Below, piece by piece: positions 5,837 to 13,558 of a DNA stretch of 20,509 nt. The position numbers and the translations under genes were made by a program. The stretch comes from Chloroflexota bacterium (GTDB lineage Bacteria > Chloroflexota > Chloroflexia > JAMDCE01), in the NCBI GenBank assembly GCA_023489135.1, contig JAMDCE010000291.1, positions 1-20,509 on the forward strand. The letters are read 5' to 3'. The notes under the pieces are model-generated. The model had not been told where the DNA came from and did not search any database. It was given only the letters and a program-made list of their open reading frames with translations. Position 1 is the first letter of the stretch, and the number at the start of each line of letters is the position of its first letter.

Positions 5837-7972
5837 TTAGAACCCCTTGTAAGGGTTAGGGCCGATTTGCCTCAGATCATCCGCAAACTCGTCGATTATC
5901 TGGGGCAGCTTGACGTATTCGGATATCGAGAGATGGACCAGCTTGACCCTCTCCGGCTCGAGCACGAGTCTTTGGAGAGTCTCGCGTATGTTCTGCAGTC
6001 TCTTCTCGGCGAGCTCGCTGCCTCGAATGAAGTGGCACTGGTAGTCCTCGCCGGATTTGCAGCCCGCCAGCAAGATGCCGTCTATTCCGCGCGAGATGGC
6101 GTCGGCCACCAGGACGACGTTCATGGATCCGAGGCAGCGAAGTGGAATAACTCTGATGCTCGGATCGTACACGACGCGATTGGTGCCCGCCAGATCGAGG
6201 GCCACGCAGGCATCGTTTTCGCAAAAGAGCCCAAGGATTCTCAGTTTGTCACCCTCCTCCGGCACTTCGATGGCTTTGATCATGGAGGCGAGCTGGTCGA
6301 TGCTGTAGTTCTTGAAGGAAATCAGCCGCTCAGGGCACGCTCCAAAGCAGATGCCGCATCGCCGGCAGCGGGCAAGGTTCGGCTTCGGAGTCCCTCGCTC
6401 GTCTTCGTCCAACGCCCCGAAAGGGCATTCCTCGGTGCAGCGCTTGCACTGAGTGCATCTCTGAAGGAAAAACGAAGGGAAGGAGGTGTCGCCAGCCCGG
6501 GGATGAAGCGCTGCGCCTCTGGCAGTCAGCTCCAGGCTCTGAATCGCCTTGGCGGCTGCACCTGTGGCGTCTTCCATCGCGGTGAGCACGTCCATGGGCT
6601 GCCGGACGCAGCCAGCGGCGTAAATCGCAGTCCGCTGGGTCTCGTAAGGGAAGCAGATGTAGTTGGAATCCGGGAACCCGTACTGGGATGCCGGCAACTC
6701 CGGTCCCTGACGATAATCCAGGTGCAGCGCGCCAGTCTCGACGTTGTTTGGCACCATCCCCGTGGCCAGAACGACCAGGTCGGCTCTTACCTTGATTCTT
6801 GGGCCCAGCACCGCGTTCTCGACGTCCACGATCAGACCACCGTCGCCGTCCTCGGCCACGGCGACGACATCCCCCTTCGTGAAGAAGATGCCTGGGTCTT
6901 CCTGAACCTTCCGATAGAAATCTTCGTACTGGCCCGGCGTTCTGATGTCTTTGTAGAAGATGAAGACGTTCGCGCTGGGATTCTGCTGTCTGACGTACGT
7001 AGCCTGCTTCAGCGACGCCAGACAGCAGGCGCTGGAGCAATAGGGCAGGTGATCGTCATCTCTGGACCCGGCGCAGAGAACAAAAGCCACGTTTTCGGGT
7101 GGCTCATCGTCCGATGGCCGCACGATCTTTCCTTTGCGGGCCATCTCCTCGACCATCACGCCCGTTACGACGTTGGCGTGTTTCCCGAAGCCCAGGCGCT
7201 CGATCTTGGACGCGTCATAGGGCTGCCAACCGGTGGCAAGGACGATGGAGCCCACTCGAAAGTCGAGCGGCACTTGGCCATCCGCTACGAGTGTCACGTC
7301 GAACATCCCCGGCTGCCCGCTGATCTTTTGGACCTGTGTGGAGGTGAGGATTCTTATCAGCGGGTTCTCGCGCATCTCGCTTTCCAGCTCTCGCACGCCG
7401 GGCTCTTCCAGGTCTCGGTATGGAGGGCGCTTTGGAGACAGCCTGTGGAACCTCGCCAGCCAGCCCCCCAAGAAGCCTTCCTTCTCGACGACGATCACTT
7501 CGTATCCGGCTCGCGCTGCATCGAGGCCGGCGGTCATTCCAGAAACCCCGCCTCCAATGACGAGAATCGTCCTGCTGACGCTCCCGACCTCGGGCAGAGG
7601 AATTTCCGTCTTTTGAGCCCTGACCAGCCCCATCCTCAGGTAGTCCCCGGCCAGCATAAGTGTATCCTCATCGTTCGGCACGTGGCTCCAGGCGACCTGC
7701 TCTCTCAGGTTGATCCTTTCCACGACGACCGAGTCGAAGGAAAACACGTCACAGTTGACCCTGCTGGAGCAGGCGGCGATCACCACTCGCCGCAAGCCGT
7801 CCTCTTCGACATCCTTTCTTACAGACTGGACGGCTTCCTTGCTGCAGAGGAATGGATGGCTCGTGCCCCTGACCCCATACTCTTCATCGGCCAGGGAGCA
7901 CAATCTGTCGACGTCCACGGCCTCGCCAATCCCGCATCCGGTGCAGATGTAGAGACCAGTCTCCCTCCCCAT
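5837..7972 (-). CDS. qmoB: QmoB, HdrA/MvhD-like flavoprotein of the Qmo complex
   Basis: This is the large cytoplasmic Qmo subunit, 711 residues. It has an N-terminal cysteine-containing segment (C10, C13, C43), then an HdrA-like FAD domain with VIGGGVSGMTAGLDAARAG from residue 138 and the CAGSRDDDHLPYCSSACC motif. Two [4Fe-4S] clusters follow, C506/509/512/516 and C536/539/542/546. The C-terminal MvhD-like domain (about 575-711) carries C584, C589, C613, C638 and C646. QmoB is distinguished from QmoA by this MvhD extension and the longer length. The start ATG 7972 lies four bases after the qmoA stop, with GAGGG upstream; the two are clearly cotranscribed. Together with QmoA and QmoC it links APS reductase to menaquinone, possibly with electron bifurcation or confurcation as proposed for HdrA-type proteins. 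Confidence 0.93.
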   Translation of the reverse strand: MGRETGLYICTGCGIGEAVDVDRLCSLADEEYGVRGTSHPFLCSKEAVQSVRKDVEEDGLRRVVIAACSSRVNCDVFSFDSVVVERINLREQVAWSHVPNDEDTLMLAGDYLRMGLVRAQKTEIPLPEVGSVSRTILVIGGGVSGMTAGLDAARAGYEVIVVEKEGFLGGWLARFHRLSPKRPPYRDLEEPGVRELESEMRENPLIRILTSTQVQKISGQPGMFDVTLVADGQVPLDFRVGSIVLATGWQPYDASKIERLGFGKHANVVTGVMVEEMARKGKIVRPSDDEPPENVAFVLCAGSRDDDHLPYCSSACCLASLKQATYVRQQNPSANVFIFYKDIRTPGQYEDFYRKVQEDPGIFFTKGDVVAVAEDGDGGLIVDVENAVLGPRIKVRADLVVLATGMVPNNVETGALHLDYRQGPELPASQYGFPDSNYICFPYETQRTAIYAAGCVRQPMDVLTAMEDATGAAAKAIQSLELTARGAALHPRAGDTSFPSFFLQRCTQCKRCTEECPFGALDEDERGTPKPNLARCRRCGICFGACPERLISFKNYSIDQLASMIKAIEVPEEGDKLRILGLFCENDACVALDLAGTNRVVYDPSIRVIPLRCLGSMNVVLVADAISRGIDGILLAGCKSGEDYQCHFIRGSELAEKRLQNIRETLQRLVLEPERVKLVHLSISEYVKLPQIIDEFADDLRQIGPNPYKGF

Positions 7973-7976
7973 ACTG

Positions 7977-9233
7977 TTAAACCCTCACAATGCTCTGGAT
8001 GGCCCGCAATGCCGCTCCCGTACCGTCGCGAACGCTCGAAGCCACATCCATCGGTCTTTTCGCGACACCGGCCGCGTGAACTCCGACCTCTCGACTGATA
8101 GCCGCGAAGCCGTAGCTGTCGCGGGCCACCTGAATCCCTGGAGCTTCGAGTGCGCCGATGGCAGGGACCATTCCGGCGGCCAGGACGACCATGTCCACCT
8201 TGACCCTGATCTTTTCACCCGACAGGATGTCGTCGGCCTCCACGATCAAGTCCTCGCTCCCGGCGTCTCTCTCGATCTTGGCCACCTTGCCCTTTATCAG
8301 CGATACACGATCATCACTCTGAACGCGTCGCAGAAAGTCCTCGTTGGTACCTGGCGCGCGCAAATCGATGTAGAATACGTAGACCCGTGAGTTCGCCGCG
8401 CGCTCCCGAATGTAGGTTGCCTGCTTGAGCGACGCGAGGCAGCAGACGGCCGAGCAGTACGGCAAATGGTTCTCGTCCCGCGATCCGGCGCATTGCACGA
8501 AGGCGATGGTTTGGACCTCTTTCCCATCGCTCGGGCGGATCGTTTTGCCCCCTGTGGGCCCGTTGGTCGCCGCCAGTCTCTCCATCATGACGTTGGTTAT
8601 GACGTTCTTGTGCACGCCGAAACCCAGATTGCCAATCTTTGCCGCATCATACGGGACCCAACCCGTGGCGAGGAGCAAGGAGCCGACACGCAATGTCAAC
8701 GACTTGGGGCGCATGTCGAGGTCTATCGCCTGATACTTGCACGCCTCGACGCACTTGGCGCACGTCGTTCCCAGGCAGGCCGAGCCATCGACGACGTGCT
8801 TCAACGGCATGGCCATATCGTGCGGGAGGTAGATGGCCTTGGTCGTGTTCATTCCGTAGTTGAAGTCGTTCAGGCGGTCGACAGGACAGACCTTCACGCA
8901 ATCGTTGCACGCCGTGCATCTGTCAAGGTGAACGTATCGCGGATTGAGCCGGACGGCGACCTCGAAGGCTCCTGGTTGGCCGGATACCCTTTCCACTTCC
9001 GTCTGCGTGTAGTACGTTATTCCCCGGTTGGCTCTGATCCTCCGGAAGTTGATCTCCAATCCGCAGTAAGGGTTGCACAGCTTGGGGAAGTACTGGTGCA
9101 AGCGGGTGACTCTTCCGCCGAGGTATGGCTCCCTCTCTACCAGAAACACCCGCCGACCGATCTCCGCCGCCTCGACGGCGGCGGTGAGGCCGGCCATTCC
9201 GCCACCGACGACGAGGATGCTCTCTTCTTTCAC
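7977..9233 (-). CDS. qmoA: QmoA, HdrA-like flavoprotein of the Qmo complex
   Basis: This 418-residue HdrA-like subunit has SILVVGGGMAGLTAAVEAAE (FAD-binding, residues 5-24), two [4Fe-4S] motifs (C106/109/112/116 and C153/158/161/165) and the conserved CAGSRDENHLPYCSAVCC region (248-265). Length and layout match QmoA. The start is GTG 9233: AAAGGAG stands seven bases upstream and the FAD motif begins right after it. The open frame extends upstream to 9470, but that extension is low-complexity leader overlapping the aprA stop region and is not used. It follows aprA by 194 bases, a spacer that contains a 26-bp palindrome, and precedes qmoB by four bases. It is a cytoplasmic electron-transfer subunit in contact with AprBA, as known for sulfate reducers. 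Confidence 0.93.
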   Translation of the reverse strand: MKEESILVVGGGMAGLTAAVEAAEIGRRVFLVEREPYLGGRVTRLHQYFPKLCNPYCGLEINFRRIRANRGITYYTQTEVERVSGQPGAFEVAVRLNPRYVHLDRCTACNDCVKVCPVDRLNDFNYGMNTTKAIYLPHDMAMPLKHVVDGSACLGTTCAKCVEACKYQAIDLDMRPKSLTLRVGSLLLATGWVPYDAAKIGNLGFGVHKNVITNVMMERLAATNGPTGGKTIRPSDGKEVQTIAFVQCAGSRDENHLPYCSAVCCLASLKQATYIRERAANSRVYVFYIDLRAPGTNEDFLRRVQSDDRVSLIKGKVAKIERDAGSEDLIVEADDILSGEKIRVKVDMVVLAAGMVPAIGALEAPGIQVARDSYGFAAISREVGVHAAGVAKRPMDVASSVRDGTGAALRAIQSIVRV

Positions 9234-9326
9234 GCTGTCGCTCCTTTCACACCTTCGATTTGATCCGCAACAGCCTGCAGCACCGTCGGGCTGATCCTCA
9301 AGGCGCCTGGAGATGAGCGAGGAGAT

Positions 9327-9352
9327 TAGAGGCGCGAGATCTCGCGCCTCTA
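9327..9352. repeat. 26-bp perfect palindrome between aprA and qmoA
   Basis: The half-site TAGAGGCGCGAGA is followed directly by its exact complement. As RNA it forms a very stable hairpin with almost no loop. No T-run follows on the minus strand, so it may be a processing or attenuation structure, or a copy of a mobile palindromic element. Its ends (TAGAGGCG/CGCCTCTA) resemble the element at 15940-15969 (TAGGGGGCG/CGCCCCCTA). Confidence 0.8.
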
Positions 9353-9427
9353 CCGGCTTCAAACACGACTGCCCATCGATTCGGACCTGCTGCAGCCAGC
9401 GAACCCAACGCGAATCGAACGGTGCGG

Positions 9428-11287
9428 CTACGGTACCAGTTGGATGTACGGCTCCTTGGCGAATACCCACTCGCCGGTGACCGGGTCGCGCTTCGAGTTG
9501 ACGAAGACTTTCCAGTTCTGATCGTCGAGCTTAGGGTAGTCGGTTCGGTAGTAATAACCGGGCCATCTGGTTTCTTGCCTGACCAGCATATGACGGACGT
9601 GCGCCTCCGCCGCCGTGGTTCTGTGGACGAGTTCCCAGCACCTGAGCAGCTCGTGAAGGTTTCGAGCGGCAAGCTTCTCATTATCTTCCTTCAGCATCCC
9701 GAGCAACTCGAGCCCTCGGTTGAGCATATGCTCGTTGGTCTTGTACCAGGTTGCCGCTCCAGCGGCGTAGTCGTCCATTATCTTCTGGAGTCGGGTCAAA
9801 CCGTGCTTGGGCAGCAAGTAGTTCGGGTTGACGTCCTCGGCCGTGGAAGCGCCCTTGTATTTCTCGAAGGTCTCCAGTGGCCGCGCCACCTCTGCGGCCA
9901 GTGATTCGATCTTCCCGCCGTCTGCCGCGGGGGCGTTCGGATTGTCGTGCACGAAGGCGACCGCAGCCTTGGCTGCGAGCCTTCCCTCAGTGAACGAGCC
10001 GGACGAGAACTTGTGCGGTGCGCCGCCGACTCCGTCCCCGGCTGTGAAGAGGCCCCGCACCGTCGTCATTCGGTTGTAGCCCCACTGGTACTGTGGCGGA
10101 GCCACATCCTCCGGGCCGCTGACCCACATTCCGGCGCAGCCAGCGTGCGAGCCCATAAGGTAGGGCTCGGTGAGCTGCATCTCCGAAGGCTTTAGCTCGG
10201 GAGCGATGTTGAGCGCTGCCCAGACGCCGGCCTGCGTGATCGTCATATCGAGGAAGTCTTCCCAGGCCTCGCTTTCCAGTTCCTTGAGCTTCTTCTTGTC
10301 GCCTTGGGCCAGATTGGCGAGCGCCTGCTCAGTCCGCATGTAGATCGGCCCCTTTCCGTCCACGATATCCATCAGCATCTGATGGTTGCGGAGGGGAGTG
10401 GGCACTGGTTTGTTAGATCCGTAGGGCTCCCAGTTCCTCAACTCGGCGTCTCGTGTCACCAGGTAGTTCTCGCCGTAGGCGTTGGTGGCCATCGATTTCA
10501 ACAGGAGGAACCAGGCGCCAACGGGGCCGTAGCCGTCCTTGAATCTGCTGGGCACGAAGCGGTTCTCCATCTGCGTCGCCATAGCTCCGGCCTCGATCAT
10601 CATTGCGTAGGTGGAGCCGGTGTTGAAGACGGCGTACCAACTCCTTCCGGCGCCTTCGCCCACGGACCTCGGGCGGAAGAGCAGCACGGCGCCCCCGGCG
10701 TTGCATATCACTGCCTTGGCCTTAAAAATGTAAAGCTTCTCGTCCCTGACGCTGAACCCGACAGCCCCGGCGATGCGGTTCGGGTCGTTCTCGTCGGTCA
10801 AGAGGTGGGTGACCATGACTCGCTCGTAAAGGTTCTCGGTCCCGATAGCTTTCTTGGTAGCTTCGGCGACGATGGTCTTGTACGACTCGCCGTTGATCAT
10901 TATCTGCCATCTGCCTTCTCGTACGTACTTCCCCTCGGATGTCTTCCAGATCGGCAGGCCCCATTCTTCAAACATGTGTACGGACGAATCGACGTGGCGG
11001 GCAATGTCGTAGATTAGGTCCTCACGAACAACGCCCATCAGATCGCCTCTGACGTACTTGACGAAGTCCTCTGGGGTGTTCTCGCCCCATTTCATACCCA
11101 AATAGGTGTTGATGGCCGAGAGGCCCTGGGCCACCGCCCCGCTTCTCTCCACCGCGGCCTTTTCCACGAGCACGACCTTGAGGTCTTTGCCCCAGTACTT
11201 CGCTTCGTAGGCCGCCCCGCAGCCGGACATTCCACCGCCGATTATCAGTATGTCGCTTTCAACTACTTCCGTTTGCAGTCGTGCCAT
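9428..11287 (-). CDS. aprA: Adenylylsulfate (APS) reductase, alpha subunit
   Basis: This is the catalytic FAD subunit of dissimilatory APS reductase, which reduces APS to sulfite and AMP in the cytoplasm. The protein is 619 residues, usual for AprA. It begins with the FAD motif SDILIIGGGMSGCGAAYEAK (11-30) and carries the AprA-typical stretches EKAAVERSGAVAQGLSAINTYL, ENRFVPSRFKDGYGPVGAWF, GSHAGCAGMWVSGPEDVAP and GLFTAGDGVGGAPHKFSSGS. It ends in the typical WPGYYYRTDYPKLDDQNWK...KEPYIQLVP. The start ATG 11287 lies 16 bases after the aprB stop, with GGAG upstream. The gene is intact and is followed by qmoA. The direction of the reaction (reductive or oxidative) cannot be read from sequence; the adjoining qmoABC favours sulfate reduction. 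Confidence 0.96.
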   Translation of the reverse strand: MARLQTEVVESDILIIGGGMSGCGAAYEAKYWGKDLKVVLVEKAAVERSGAVAQGLSAINTYLGMKWGENTPEDFVKYVRGDLMGVVREDLIYDIARHVDSSVHMFEEWGLPIWKTSEGKYVREGRWQIMINGESYKTIVAEATKKAIGTENLYERVMVTHLLTDENDPNRIAGAVGFSVRDEKLYIFKAKAVICNAGGAVLLFRPRSVGEGAGRSWYAVFNTGSTYAMMIEAGAMATQMENRFVPSRFKDGYGPVGAWFLLLKSMATNAYGENYLVTRDAELRNWEPYGSNKPVPTPLRNHQMLMDIVDGKGPIYMRTEQALANLAQGDKKKLKELESEAWEDFLDMTITQAGVWAALNIAPELKPSEMQLTEPYLMGSHAGCAGMWVSGPEDVAPPQYQWGYNRMTTVRGLFTAGDGVGGAPHKFSSGSFTEGRLAAKAAVAFVHDNPNAPAADGGKIESLAAEVARPLETFEKYKGASTAEDVNPNYLLPKHGLTRLQKIMDDYAAGAATWYKTNEHMLNRGLELLGMLKEDNEKLAARNLHELLRCWELVHRTTAAEAHVRHMLVRQETRWPGYYYRTDYPKLDDQNWKVFVNSKRDPVTGEWVFAKEPYIQLVP

Positions 11288-11303
11288 CTTTCACTCGCTC
11301 CAT

Positions 11304-11750
11304 TCATTTCTTCGGTGCTGGTAGCTCGGCGATCCCAAGCTTCTCCGGTTCACCACACAGTTCGGGTTTCTTCAACCCGGCGCGAGAAGCATCCGGCAAC
11401 CCCGCGTACAGCTCGATCGATCCCTCCGGCTTGGTTCGAATAGGGAACCTGAACCGTTTGATCGTCCCGTCCCTGAACTGGACGCTCCACATTATCGAGT
11501 CGGTGCCCCGCAGCGGTGTCACCGAGGCGCCAAGGGGCACGAAATCGGAATAGCCCCTCACCGCGATGGCTCCCTGCGGACACATCTTGACGCAGGAGTA
11601 GCACTCCCAGCACGCATCCGGTTCCTGGTTGTAAGCCTTCATGATATCCCTGTTCAGCACCATCAGGTCGTTGGGGCAGATGTACTGGCACGCCGTCCGC
11701 TCCAACGCCTTACAACCGTCGCACTTCTCTGGGTTAACGTAGCTTGGCAC
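11304..11750 (-). CDS. aprB: Adenylylsulfate (APS) reductase, beta subunit
   Basis: This is the iron-sulfur partner of AprA, 148 residues. It carries two [4Fe-4S] clusters bound by C10/13/21/25 (CDGCKALERTACQYIC) and C47/50/53/57 (CWECYSCVKMC), which pass electrons from the Qmo complex to the AprA flavin. The C-terminal tail (GSIELYAGLPDASRAG...) wraps around AprA in known structures. The start is GTG 11750, preceded by an excellent ribosome site AAAGGAGGT at 11765-11757, six bases away; an in-frame TTG at 11771 lies before that site and is rejected. The 144-base gap up to the small gene at 11895 has no convincing promoter, only a short GTCCATACGGAC hairpin, so transcription probably continues from sat. 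Confidence 0.95.
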   Translation of the reverse strand: MPSYVNPEKCDGCKALERTACQYICPNDLMVLNRDIMKAYNQEPDACWECYSCVKMCPQGAIAVRGYSDFVPLGASVTPLRGTDSIMWSVQFRDGTIKRFRFPIRTKPEGSIELYAGLPDASRAGLKKPELCGEPEKLGIAELPAPKK

Positions 11751-11894
11751 GATCTTACCTCCCTTTCTCAACGCAGTTTGTTATCGCACGGATTCTCGAC
11801 GTCTGGCGTTTGCCCGGTCCAATCCTCACGGAGGTCCGTATGGACGGGCATCTCACGAACGCGGACCGTGCCGCGACAGGACCTCTCAGGTTGC

Positions 11895-12194
11895 TCAAAT
11901 GGTCTTCAGGAACTCGTCCACCACTTCGACGGTCCGCCTGTCGACCACCAGGTCGAAGATTCTGTCCTTGGCTTCCCTGGGCAAGAGCTCGATGGTCTTG
12001 GTCGTCGCCGTGTCGCATTTGGCCATCGGGAACTTGCCGAGGAGCACGTCCCTCTGTTCCGGCGTCGCGGGCACCTTGATGGCTTTCAAGCCAGCCAGCA
12101 CGTCCTCGGCCATATGCGCCACCCCGGCAAGTTGAAGCTTCTCGTAGCGATCTTCGTTTATCCAGATGTTGATCGGATACACTTCTTGCTGCAT
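11895..12194 (-). CDS. Small conserved-looking protein between sat and aprB, function unknown
   Basis: This gene encodes a soluble 99-residue protein beginning MQQEVYPINIWINEDRYEKL. It has no signal peptide or membrane segment and a single cysteine (in MAKCDTATTKTIEL). It looks mixed alpha/beta with a charged helical end (EAKDRIFDLVVDRRTVEVVD). The start ATG 12194 has GAGG at a spacing of about 10; an in-frame GTG at 12209 is the alternative. It lies 18 bases after the sat stop and before aprB, the position where sulfate reducers often carry a small gene of unknown role. Codon use is like its neighbours. A part in sat/apr assembly or APS transfer is only a guess from position; I do not recognise the fold. 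Confidence 0.8.
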   Translation of the reverse strand: MQQEVYPINIWINEDRYEKLQLAGVAHMAEDVLAGLKAIKVPATPEQRDVLLGKFPMAKCDTATTKTIELLPREAKDRIFDLVVDRRTVEVVDEFLKTI

Positions 12195-12212
12195 TTCTGC
12201 TAACCTCACGCT

Positions 12213-13451
12213 CTAAGACGACATAGGAGGAACAGTAAGCACCGGGCTGGCGTTCTGGAGGTAGTGTTCGGTAACAAACGGCGTGCCGAAGCCGTATTTC
12301 TCGGCGCACTCCATCAGCACGTCGAACACCTCCGGTCGGAATATGAGGCGCGTAGGCTTTACACCGTCCTGGATTATGCTTCTAATCAGCGATCCACTGA
12401 ACTTCTGTTCCCGGCCGACGTGCCCGCATTGCTCCTCGTACACGATCCCAGCGCAGTCCGGGCAGTAGAACCATTCCAGGGTTTTCACCGGTTTGATGCC
12501 CAGGTCGGGCAGCTCGTTGAATATGCTGTGGGCGGCATACGTATCGTAGTAAGTTCCGACGCCGGCGTGGTCTCGCCCGAACATGTGGTGGGTGCAACCG
12601 AGGTTCTTTCTGACGATGGCGTGGAATACGGCTTCGCGCGGACCGGCGTATCGCATGTCCCATAGCAGCATAGAGGTCGTGTGAATTTCCTCTCGGAAAT
12701 AGCCCGCCTTCCGTAGTGTGTCGTGGGTGAGGATGATGGCTTCGTCGATGTAATCACCGGGCCTCTTCTCCCCGATGACGGGGTTGACCAGGATACCATC
12801 CGCGTTCGCCGCGAACCAGGCCCCTTTCATCAGCCACTCGTGGCCGGTGTGAGGCACGTTCCTTGTTTGATGGGCTACAACCCTGTCCCATCCTTTCGCC
12901 ACGAGCCTTGCTCTGAGCTCCTTCGGGGTGAGCCAGAACTGGTCGAAAGGCGGGTTGATCCTGGGCGGATTGACGAGGGTTATCTTGCCCCCGAGGAACT
13001 TGTCCTTGTAGGCGTAGGTCCTCTTGACGCCTGGATGCTTTTCCTCTGCCGTTCCATAAACTTGCCTGGCCAGGAACTCCTTGTCGTACGAATAGATTTC
13101 TTCGACATCCAGGGTGGCCAGAGGCTGGTCTTGAAAAGCGATCAAAAGAGAATCGCCTTCCTTCAAATCCAGACGATCGATTTCCTCGTTCGACATATCG
13201 AAGACAAGAGGGATGCTCCAGACGTAACCGCTCGCGAGGGTCATATTTCGCGCCACGGAATCGACGTCTGCCCGCCCCATGAACCCCTCGATTGGAGAGA
13301 AGAAGCCGTAGGCGATGCTGATGATTTCCCTCGCCATCTGGCCTCGGACCGGCACTCTCCGAAGACCGCGGATCTTTGCCCGAGCATCTTCGGCGCGAAG
13401 GACTCTTTCCACGATTTGCCCACCGTGGGGCGACAGGGAATTATCTATCAT
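12213..13451 (-). CDS. sat: Sulfate adenylyltransferase (ATP sulfurylase)
   Basis: This enzyme activates sulfate with ATP to APS and pyrophosphate, the first step of dissimilatory sulfate reduction. The 412-residue protein is of the homo-oligomeric bacterial/archaeal type. The active-site motifs are QTRN (195-198) with HTGHE (201-205), and GRDHAG (292-297). A probable zinc site is formed by C330, C333, C342 and H344 (YCPDC...QCGH). No APS-kinase domain is fused, as expected for a dissimilatory Sat. The start ATG 13451 has GGAGG six bases upstream, and the stop is TAG. It is first in the sat-apr-qmo cluster and divergent from a LysR gene. The promoter region has a TAAGAT -10-like box (13488-13483) but no recognisable -35 box, which would suit activation by the LysR protein. 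Confidence 0.96.
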   Translation of the reverse strand: MIDNSLSPHGGQIVERVLRAEDARAKIRGLRRVPVRGQMAREIISIAYGFFSPIEGFMGRADVDSVARNMTLASGYVWSIPLVFDMSNEEIDRLDLKEGDSLLIAFQDQPLATLDVEEIYSYDKEFLARQVYGTAEEKHPGVKRTYAYKDKFLGGKITLVNPPRINPPFDQFWLTPKELRARLVAKGWDRVVAHQTRNVPHTGHEWLMKGAWFAANADGILVNPVIGEKRPGDYIDEAIILTHDTLRKAGYFREEIHTTSMLLWDMRYAGPREAVFHAIVRKNLGCTHHMFGRDHAGVGTYYDTYAAHSIFNELPDLGIKPVKTLEWFYCPDCAGIVYEEQCGHVGREQKFSGSLIRSIIQDGVKPTRLIFRPEVFDVLMECAEKYGFGTPFVTEHYLQNASPVLTVPPMSS

Positions 13452-13475
13452 TCAAGCCTCCGTCCGCCATCTGAC

Positions 13476-13504
13476 TGGACACATCTTACTCGATAAGATA
13501 CAAT
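13476..13504 (+). promoter_or_regulatory. Promoter of the LysR gene
   Basis: TGGACA (13476-13481), a 17-base spacer and TACAAT (13499-13504) form a good sigma70-like promoter reading toward the LysR gene. The 17-bp inverted repeat at 13483-13499 fills the spacer, so a bound protein would block RNA polymerase. This is the usual arrangement of LysR autorepression. Confidence 0.65.
13483..13499. promoter_or_regulatory. Putative LysR binding site in the sat-lysR divergent region
   Basis: ATCTTACTCGATAAGAT is an interrupted palindrome (ATCTTA/TAAGAT, 5-base centre) in the 107-bp region between the divergent sat and lysR starts. Sites of this kind are typical recognition boxes of LysR-type regulators. 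Binding is inferred from position. Confidence 0.6.
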
Positions 13505-13558
13505 GGCCCCGACAAAAAGTCCAATTCGGGTTTTCTTGCCGATTTCAAAGGTTTACTT

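Noticed and set aside
5477..8098. An 873-codon open frame on the plus strand
   Set aside because: It lies opposite qmoC and qmoB, whose motifs are unmistakable; its translation is rich in His, Val and Asp with no domain.
8466..9263. Plus-strand open frame opposite qmoA
   Set aside because: It is a shadow of qmoA, with no motif and no ribosome site.
9327..9352. Intrinsic terminator between aprA and qmoA
   Set aside because: The hairpin is strong but no T-run follows on the minus strand, and qmoA would otherwise need a promoter that I cannot see.
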